This document shows, one piece after another, positions 6,215-10,515 of a stretch of DNA of 10,515 nucleotides. Within the stretch, counting starts at the first letter, position 1. Every line of letters begins with the position of its first letter. Position numbers and translations under genes: made by a program. Under the pieces are notes generated by a model that had not been told where the DNA came from, did no database searches, and was given only the letters and a program-made list of their open reading frames with translations. Source of the DNA: Eubacteriales bacterium (GTDB taxonomy: Bacteria > Bacillota_A > Clostridia > Christensenellales > Aristaeellaceae); the NCBI GenBank assembly GCA_030528845.1, contig JAUMYC010000051.1, forward strand, positions 2,907-13,421, given 5' to 3'.

Positions 6215-7276
6215 TCATTCGCGGACGACAACCGTCGTCTTGTTCGGACAGTTCTCCCAGATCCAGCGCGCGTCCTCCACCGAGAGGCGCACGCAGCCGT
6301 GCGAGGCCCGCTTGCCAAGGTTGCGCACGCTCGAGCTTGTCACGGTGCTCTCGTCCTTTTCCGAGAAGAGCACGCTGTGGAAGAGGATATCCCCTTCAAT
6401 ATACCATGCGTACTGCGCCCAGCATTCGAACTTCGTAAAATAATGCCATCTTGCGCCGCGGCCCGTGGTGGAGGTAAAGGTGCCCAGCGGCGTGGGCGTT
6501 TCCTTTTTTCCGGTGGAACAGGTCATCGTGCGCACAAGGTTGGAAAACTCGCCGCCGCTCCAGGAATAGGCGTAGACCCGCTGATCGCTCACGTCCACCA
6601 CCAGCATGTAGGGCATGACATAGCGGTCGCTCTGCTGCGCCGCGGCGCTGAAGAGCAGCCGCTGCGTGTCCTCCGTGGCGACTCCTGAGCAGAAGAGACC
6701 GTTGCGCGTCTGAAAATACGCCACGGCGCGCTCCGTATTCTCCCCATACACGCCGTCGGGCTCCTGCACAAGATACCCGAGCGTCTTGAGCCGCGTCTGT
6801 ATGCGGCGCACGTTCAGCCCGCTCTCTCCTCTGGCCACGTCGCCCGCACAGACGGGCATGCTTCCAAGGGAATTGTACAGCCTGCGCGAGACGGCCTCGT
6901 CCTCCGGCTCGTCCGCGTCGAAATACGTATTGATATATTCCTTGAGCAGCAGCACGGCCTCAGCCGTGTTCGGCCCGAATATGCCGTCGGGGCGGCTCTG
7001 CGTGAAGCCGCACAAATAGAGCGTCTCCTGCACCGCGCGCACCTCCTCGCCGCTCATCCCCTCGCGGATGGGCGCGGGCGTGGGCGCGGGAGTCGGAGTG
7101 GGCGTGGGCGTAGGTTTCGGGGTGGGAGTCGGGGCGGGCGTGGGCGTCGGAGTCGGCCGCGGAGTGGGCGTGGGCACGTTCATCGCGAACACGGGCCGCG
7201 TCGGGGTCTCCCACGCGGGGAAGAGCAGCACGACGACGAACACGAGCAGGAACACCCCTATGCACCGCTTGATCAT
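6215..7276 (-). CDS. L,D-transpeptidase (YkuD domain) with two peptidoglycan-binding domains and a proline-threonine stalk
   Basis: L,D-transpeptidases make 3-3 cross-links between peptidoglycan stem peptides or attach proteins to them, outside the membrane. The 353-aa product begins with a short basic end and a hydrophobic stretch (about 5-21), acting as signal peptide or membrane anchor. A strictly alternating Pro-X stalk follows, with proline at every odd residue from 35 to 69. Two PG_binding_1-type repeats come next (about 73-135 and 150-210, each with the DGxxGxxT motif). The YkuD domain covers about 222-353, with H300, H326 and the nucleophile C328 in SHGCVRLS. The ATG at 7276 has GAGGAGGG 6 nt upstream. 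It has its own promoter and is probably transcribed together with the DUF5672 gene 48 nt below. Confidence 0.94.
   Translation of the reverse strand: MIKRCIGVFLLVFVVVLLFPAWETPTRPVFAMNVPTPTPRPTPTPTPAPTPTPKPTPTPTPTPAPTPAPIREGMSGEEVRAVQETLYLCGFTQSRPDGIFGPNTAEAVLLLKEYINTYFDADEPEDEAVSRRLYNSLGSMPVCAGDVARGESGLNVRRIQTRLKTLGYLVQEPDGVYGENTERAVAYFQTRNGLFCSGVATEDTQRLLFSAAAQQSDRYVMPYMLVVDVSDQRVYAYSWSGGEFSNLVRTMTCSTGKKETPTPLGTFTSTTGRGARWHYFTKFECWAQYAWYIEGDILFHSVLFSEKDESTVTSSSVRNLGKRASHGCVRLSVEDARWIWENCPNKTTVVVRE
7070..7174 (-). repeat. Coding repeat for the alternating Pro-Thr stalk
   Basis: This stretch inside the L,D-transpeptidase gene encodes residues 35-69: 18 prolines, each separated by one residue, mostly threonine with some alanine, one arginine (R40) and one lysine (K54). 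The DNA is a degenerate six-base repeat that uses several proline and threonine codons, which points to selection on the protein and not to recent slippage. Confidence 0.9.
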
Positions 7277-7299
7277 CCCTTGCCCTCCTCTGTCTTGTC

Positions 7300-7328
7300 A
7301 TTATACACCATCAGACCGCGTTTTTCAC
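7300..7328 (-). promoter_or_regulatory. Sigma-A promoter of the L,D-transpeptidase gene
   Basis: On the minus strand GTGAAA (7328-7323, 4 of 6 matches) and a consensus TATAAT (7305-7300) are 17 bases apart. The start of transcription would lie near 7293, directly before the ribosome binding site, leaving a very short leader of about 17 nt. Confidence 0.6.
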
Positions 7329-7394
7329 CGGCCTGTTCCCTTTGCCCCGCAAAAAAAACACAAACCGCGCAGCCGCCGCCGTGCAAAGCGCCAT

Positions 7395-7446
7395 AAAAAT
7401 GCGCTGCGCCCGCAGAAAGAGCGCTCTCTCCCCCTGCGGGCGCAGC
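7395..7446 (-). terminator. Intrinsic terminator of the esterase gene
   Basis: A perfect 13-bp GC-rich stem pairs 7434-7446 with 7403-7415; the apex contains a further self-complementary AGAGCGCTCT. On the minus strand GCA-TTTTT follows (T-run at 7399-7395). It starts 15 nt below the esterase stop codon. A run of eight T on the minus strand (7358-7351) lies further down in the same 184-nt gap. Confidence 0.88.
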
Positions 7447-7460
7447 CTTCACGCGCCCTG

Positions 7461-8249
7461 TCAGCGCGCGAAGCCCTGTTTGGTCAGCCAGTATTTCATA
7501 TGCTCGGCCCAGCTCTTCACGTCGTCATATTCCTCCGCGAGGCCAAGGCCGTGCCGTCCTTCGGGATAGACGTGCATCTCAAAGGGGATGCCCGCGTGCG
7601 CCAACGCCTGCGCCAGCGTCAGGCTCTGTTCCACAGGCACGGTCGCGTCGGCGGCGGTGTGCCAAAGGAAGCAGGGCGGCGTGTTGCCGTCGATATGCAA
7701 TTCTGCCGAATAGCGGCGGATGAGGCCGTAGTCCGTCTTCTTTTCGCCCAGCAGGCTCTCCAGCGAGCCCTGATGGCGGAAGGAGGCGAAGCTGACCACC
7801 GCATAGCAGGGCAGGAAGGCGTCCGGACGGGAGGACAGCCGCTCGATCGGATCTTCATTCTGCGGGTCGCCCTCGGTGTAGAGGGTGGCGGCGGAGCAGG
7901 TGAGATGTCCGCCGGCGGAGAAGCCGAGGATGGCGACCTTTTCGTAGCCCATGGCGCGCACCACGCGGATGGCGCGGGAGGCGTCGGCCAGCGGCGCTTC
8001 GATGGAGCAGGGCTTGACGCGATAGTCCAGCACAAAGGCGCTGACGCCCGCTTCGTTGATCTTTTCCGCGATGGGGCCGCCCTCATGCGGGGCCTTCATC
8101 GTATAGCCGCCGCCCGGGCAGACGACCACCGCGCCTTTGGAGCCCTCCACGGGATAGGCGGTGATGCTGGGCTGGGCCTGCCCCTGGCTCTCCTGCGTAT
8201 ACGGGGCCTCCTTGCCCTCCCAAAGATAGATCACGTCCATCTTCTTCAT
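7461..8249 (-). CDS. Alpha/beta hydrolase, esterase of the acetyl-xylan/BD-FAE-like group
   Basis: This is a probable carboxylesterase or sugar deacetylase. In the 262-aa product the nucleophile elbow is GFSAG with S111, the acid is probably D201 (in HTAADATVP) and the catalytic His is H233 (in EGRHGLG). The oxyanion region reads CPGGGY (44-49), the variant of HGGG common in bacterial hemicellulose-related esterases. There is no signal peptide, so it should act on small acylated sugars taken up into the cell. The exact substrate is unknown. The start at 8249 is the first ATG that begins a conserved-looking N-terminus; its ribosome binding site is unclear (AGGA is close, and a GGGGG run lies about 12 nt upstream). 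The open frame runs further upstream to a TTG at 8312 inside the preceding terminator, which is unlikely to be used. No clear promoter was found ahead of it. Confidence 0.82.
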   Translation of the reverse strand: MKKMDVIYLWEGKEAPYTQESQGQAQPSITAYPVEGSKGAVVVCPGGGYTMKAPHEGGPIAEKINEAGVSAFVLDYRVKPCSIEAPLADASRAIRVVRAMGYEKVAILGFSAGGHLTCSAATLYTEGDPQNEDPIERLSSRPDAFLPCYAVVSFASFRHQGSLESLLGEKKTDYGLIRRYSAELHIDGNTPPCFLWHTAADATVPVEQSLTLAQALAHAGIPFEMHVYPEGRHGLGLAEEYDDVKSWAEHMKYWLTKQGFAR

Positions 8250-8310
8250 TTTCCTGTGTTCCCCCTTTTCTTGTGTGCATGCCCGATGGTTTTCTCCTGA
8301 AATAAAACCC

Positions 8311-8339
8311 AAAAAGCGCCGCTGCTTGGCGGCGCTTTT
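8311..8339 (-). terminator. Intrinsic terminator of the HPr-like gene
   Basis: An 11-bp stem pairs 8339-8329 with 8322-8312 around a 6-nt loop and ends in five T on the minus strand (8315-8311). It lies about 40 nt below the stop of the HPr-like gene. On the plus strand the stem ends in TTTT, so it may also work in that direction. Confidence 0.88.
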
Positions 8340-8376
8340 GCATTGGTATCTCGTCTTTCGTCTCCTCCGGCAGAGG

Positions 8377-8607
8377 TCAGCCGATGATGAAGGGCTTGAT
8401 CTCTTCCATCAGATCGTCGCAATGATCGTCATACACTTCCATGGTGATCGGCTTGGACAGATCCAGGCTGAAGATGCCCAGGATGGACTTGCCGTCCACA
8501 ACGTGGCGGCCCGCCCGCAGGTCGATATCATAGGGATGACGGTTCGCGATATTCACAAAGGACTTGACGTTTTCCGCTAAGCTGAGCTTAATATTGACTG
8601 CGCGCAT
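8377..8607 (-). CDS. HPr-like protein lacking the active-site histidine
   Basis: The 76-aa product matches the HPr fold of the sugar phosphotransferase system: INLEYNGKxV-like strand (here DIDLRAGRHVV, 27-37), then KSILGIFSL (40-48), matching the Ser46 region of B. subtilis HPr, with S41 at the regulatory-serine position. An ungapped alignment from S41 puts L10 where the catalytic His15 should be, and the whole GxHARPA motif is replaced by SLAENVK. It therefore cannot carry phosphate in the normal PTS relay. B. subtilis Crh is a known parallel: it has no His15 but is phosphorylated on Ser46 and serves as a CcpA cofactor. Similar short proteins are annotated as HPr family in clostridia. It is a single-gene unit with its own promoter and terminator. 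AGGAG lies 11 nt before the ATG, and AAGGA is only 2 nt from it. The regulatory role is inferred. Confidence 0.82.
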   Translation of the reverse strand: MRAVNIKLSLAENVKSFVNIANRHPYDIDLRAGRHVVDGKSILGIFSLDLSKPITMEVYDDHCDDLMEEIKPFIIG

Positions 8608-8641
8608 GTTCCTTCACACTCCTGATTAGGCTTCCAAGAAC

Positions 8642-8670
8642 AGCATACGCCTATCCGTGTGAACTTTCAA
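8642..8670 (-). promoter_or_regulatory. Sigma-A promoter of the HPr-like gene
   Basis: On the minus strand TTGAAA (8670-8665) and TATGCT (8647-8642) are 17 bases apart, matching 5 of 6 and 4 of 6 consensus positions. The start of transcription would be near 8635, about 27 nt before the ATG. Confidence 0.6.
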
Positions 8671-8717
8671 GCATGTTTTCTGTCATTTACCAACATTTTA
8701 TACACTGTGTCCGCTCG

Positions 8718-8733
8718 AAAGACCCGGGTCTTT
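8718..8733. repeat. 16-bp perfect palindrome in the gap below the dehydrogenase gene
   Basis: AAAGACCCGGGTCTTT is a perfect palindrome, 46 bp below the dehydrogenase stop. As RNA it would form a 6-bp stem with a CCGG loop ending in UUU, a weak terminator at best. As DNA it could be a dimer-binding operator. A second palindrome, CGCACA-CT-TGTGCG, lies at 8751-8764. Confidence 0.5.
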
Positions 8734-8779
8734 ATAAGTCCGCGTTACACGCACACTTGTGCGCTCAGCGAAGACCTTC

Positions 8780-9763
8780 TCAGGCCATCGTTTCGAGCAT
8801 CTTCAGTGTCACTTCATACTCCGCCTCCTGCCCGGCCAGCACGCGCCCGAGCATGTCGGCCATATAGTCCGCCATGCGGTGCACCTCGTTTCCGGCAGAG
8901 CCCGCGATATGCGGCGTGAGGAAGCAGTTGGGCAGTTTGGTGATGGGCTTGTCATCCGAGAGCTGCTCGTCCGTCATCACGTCGAGCAGCGCCGTGCGCG
9001 TGGGCGTCTGCACGAGCGCGTCGTACAGATCCTGCTCGCAGAGCTGCGGCCCGCGCCCGGTGTTGATGAAGGTGGCATACTCCTGCAGGGAGAGCAGGTG
9101 CTCCCGCTTGATCACGCCGACGGTGCTGGGCAGGTTCGGGATGTGGTTGCTCACCACGATGCACTCGCGGAAGATCTCGTCCATCTCCGCCTTGCGAACG
9201 CCCAGCTGCGCCGCGCGCTCTTCGCTCATATAGGGGTCGTAGGCCAGAACCTCCAGCCCCTCGCGCACGAGCATGCGGCAGACCTCGCTGCCGATCGCTC
9301 CGCAGCCGAGGATGCCGATCTTTACGTCATACACGCCCGGATAGTTCTTAAACAGCGCCTGCGCCCCTGCGCGGCTCTCTTTGCACGCCGCCTGCACCTG
9401 AAAATACCCCTTGCAGGCCAGCAGGATCTGTGAAAAGGCGAACTGGACCACGGGCACGGCATTGGCCTGCCAGGCGCTGTACACATGCACGCCCGCCTCC
9501 AGAAACGGCCGCGCAAAATACTGCACGCTGCCCGCGGCGTAAAAGACATGCCGAAGCCTCGGCAGCTTCTGTTCGATCTCCTCTTTGCTCAGCGCGGGCA
9601 TGCCCCATGTGGAGAAGATCATCTCCACCTCGGAGCAGTCCTCCGGCAGGGCCGTCGCCTCCACGGGCTCGAAGCCCAGCAGCCGCCCGATGCGCGCGCG
9701 CTGCTCCGGCCCGAACACATACCCGAGGTTCCCTCCGCTTTCGCTCAAATACAGCGCTTTCAT
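8780..9763 (-). CDS. D-isomer specific 2-hydroxyacid dehydrogenase
   Basis: These enzymes reduce 2-keto acids to D-2-hydroxy acids, or the reverse, with NAD(H). The 327-aa product is the usual length. It has the Rossmann motif GCGAIG (153-158) preceded by KIGIL, an acidic residue at the end of the next strand (D176), and the catalytic triad R237 (in NTGRG), E266 and H285 (in TPHIAGS). The R-to-E distance of 29 residues is the family norm. The substrate is not clear; this subgroup is often labelled only hydroxyacid dehydrogenase. The ATG at 9763 is chosen because a GAAGG motif precedes it closely and the N-terminal strand MKALYL begins there; the open frame continues upstream but only overlaps the neighbouring gene. 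It lies 31 nt after the amidohydrolase gene and is probably in the same operon. Confidence 0.9.
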   Translation of the reverse strand: MKALYLSESGGNLGYVFGPEQRARIGRLLGFEPVEATALPEDCSEVEMIFSTWGMPALSKEEIEQKLPRLRHVFYAAGSVQYFARPFLEAGVHVYSAWQANAVPVVQFAFSQILLACKGYFQVQAACKESRAGAQALFKNYPGVYDVKIGILGCGAIGSEVCRMLVREGLEVLAYDPYMSEERAAQLGVRKAEMDEIFRECIVVSNHIPNLPSTVGVIKREHLLSLQEYATFINTGRGPQLCEQDLYDALVQTPTRTALLDVMTDEQLSDDKPITKLPNCFLTPHIAGSAGNEVHRMADYMADMLGRVLAGQEAEYEVTLKMLETMA

Positions 9764-9794
9764 GTCGCCTTCGCCCCTCTCTCGTCCGCCGCGC

Positions 9795-10515
9795 TCATTC
9801 CTCGTCCTGTTCGGCGCTGTCGTATACCTTCTCGCCGCCGACCCACGTCTCGCGCACGCGGATATCCGCGATGCGGCTGGGGTAGGTCCGGAACGGGTCG
9901 GATTCCAGCAGCACGAAATCGGCATGCATGCCCGGCGCGATGCGGCCCTGCGTCTGCTCGGCAAAGCATGCGTAGGCGCTGTGGGAGGTGAAGCCGTCGA
10001 TGGCCTGCGCCACGCTGACCGCCTCCTCGGGCCTGTACTGCATGTGCGGCGCGTTGATGGGCGCGCGCGTGACCGCGCACTGGATGCCGCGCAGCGGGTT
10101 GGCGCCCTCCACGGGGCAATCCGAACCGAAGGAAGCGTGGCAGGTGTTAAAGAGCGTTCCGAAGGCATAGGAAGAAGCGGCCAGCTCCGCGCCCACGCGC
10201 GGCTCCACGATGCGCGTGTCGTAATCGAGGAAGATGGGCTGCACATAGGCCTGCATATGCATCTTTTCCATGCGCTCGAGCTGATCCGGCCGGGTGATCT
10301 GCGCGTGCACGACGCCGTGGCGCGCGTCCTCGCGCGGGCATTTGGCCTGCGCCTTGTCCACCGCGTTGAGCACCTGATCCAGCGCGGCGTCGCCGATGGC
10401 ATGCACGGCCACCTGCATGCCGTTTTCATGCGCGGTGCCGATGAGACTGTCCAGCCTGTGCTGGGTGTAGATGGGGATGCCCGCCGTTTCGGGCAGGTCG
10501 GCATAGGGCTTCACG
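9795..10515 (-). CDS. Amidohydrolase family 3 (YtcJ-like) metal-dependent hydrolase, C-terminal part
   Basis: Only the last 240 or so residues of a protein that is normally about 530-550 aa are inside the window; the N-terminus, with the first metal-binding HxH motif, lies beyond the right edge. Seen here are VHAIGDAALD, which carries one of the metal-ligand histidines, HGVVHAQ with a second, and FGSDCPV, where the aspartate is the expected catalytic and metal residue. The end of the protein returns to the small beta-sandwich typical of amidohydrolases (PGMHADFVLLESDP, then VRETWVGGEKVY). The family includes N-substituted formamide deformylase and exoenzymes regulatory protein AepA, but most members have no known substrate. 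A GTG near the edge (10514) reads as an internal valine and not as the start. The dehydrogenase gene follows after 31 nt. Confidence 0.9.
   Translation of the reverse strand, partial: VKPYADLPETAGIPIYTQHRLDSLIGTAHENGMQVAVHAIGDAALDQVLNAVDKAQAKCPREDARHGVVHAQITRPDQLERMEKMHMQAYVQPIFLDYDTRIVEPRVGAELAASSYAFGTLFNTCHASFGSDCPVEGANPLRGIQCAVTRAPINAPHMQYRPEEAVSVAQAIDGFTSHSAYACFAEQTQGRIAPGMHADFVLLESDPFRTYPSRIADIRVRETWVGGEKVYDSAEQDEE

Noticed and set aside
5237..6688. Long plus-strand open frame opposite DUF5672 and L,D-transpeptidase
   Set aside because: It spans two real genes and their gap; no domain and no ribosome binding site of note.
7070..7174. Short-period DNA repeat, considered as a CRISPR or recombination repeat
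   Set aside because: It is in frame inside the L,D-transpeptidase gene and codes for the Pro-X stalk; there are no spacers.
7340..7366. Possible second terminator at a run of eight T on the minus strand
   Set aside because: No convincing stem directly precedes the T-run, and the clear terminator at 7395-7446 already serves the gene.
7068..8300. Plus-strand open frame starting with alternating Gly-Val residues
   Set aside because: The Gly-Val repeat is simply the reverse complement of the Pro-Thr stalk; the rest is opposite the esterase gene.
8697..8702. TATAAA on the minus strand as an alternative -10 for the HPr-like gene
   Set aside because: The sequence 17 bases upstream does not resemble a -35 element, while the TTGAAA-17-TATGCT pair closer to the gene is better.
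1..10515. Search for defence systems, phage genes, insertion sequences and retron-like elements
   Set aside because: All convincing genes belong to ordinary sporulation, envelope or metabolic families, and no transposase, integrase, reverse transcriptase or terminal repeat was seen.

Overview
The window looks like a chromosomal stretch of a GC-rich, spore-forming Gram-positive bacterium of the class Clostridia. The main pointer is a nearly full-length SpoIIE-type sporulation phosphatase. Supporting pointers are strong AGGAGG-type ribosome binding sites, TTG starts, sigma-A-like promoters (TATAAT), and an HPr-like protein of a kind seen in clostridia. GC content is high by eye. A finer placement, such as a gut lineage related to Christensenellales or Oscillospirales, is only a guess.

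Layout. Positions 126-3009 are on the plus strand: spoIIE (126-2453), then a Nudix hydrolase (2527-3009). A bidirectional terminator at 2994-3036 separates them from everything else, which lies on the minus strand. Read in the minus direction from the right edge, the order is: the C-terminal part of a YtcJ-like amidohydrolase (cut by the window edge), a D-2-hydroxyacid dehydrogenase 31 nt downstream, an HPr-like protein with its own promoter and terminator, an alpha/beta hydrolase (esterase) with its own terminator, an L,D-transpeptidase with a proline-threonine stalk and its own promoter, a DUF5672 putative glycosyltransferase, and a two-gene polysaccharide ABC exporter (Wzm/TagG-like permease, then Wzt/TagH-like ATPase) with its own promoter.

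How the genes fit together. Positions 3066-7276 form a cell-envelope block: an exporter for a lipid-linked surface glycan with a substrate-reading ATPase tail, a candidate sugar-transfer enzyme, and a peptidoglycan cross-linking enzyme on an extended stalk. Gaps within it are 18, 140 and 48 nt, and no terminator serving the minus strand was found inside it, so read-through is possible. SpoIIE dephosphorylates SpoIIAA to release sigma-F in the forespore and also acts at the polar septum. The region ahead of it has candidate Spo0A boxes and a wide-spaced sigma-A-like promoter, as in the Bacillus subtilis spoIIE and spoIIG promoters. The esterase, HPr-like protein, dehydrogenase and amidohydrolase look metabolic or regulatory.

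No tRNA, rRNA, CRISPR array, insertion sequence, phage gene or recognisable defence system was found. I saw no convincing evidence of a new multi-gene system. The most interesting leads are the HPr-like protein that lacks the phosphorylatable histidine but keeps the regulatory serine, and the envelope block. All intergenic stretches are under 300 bases.
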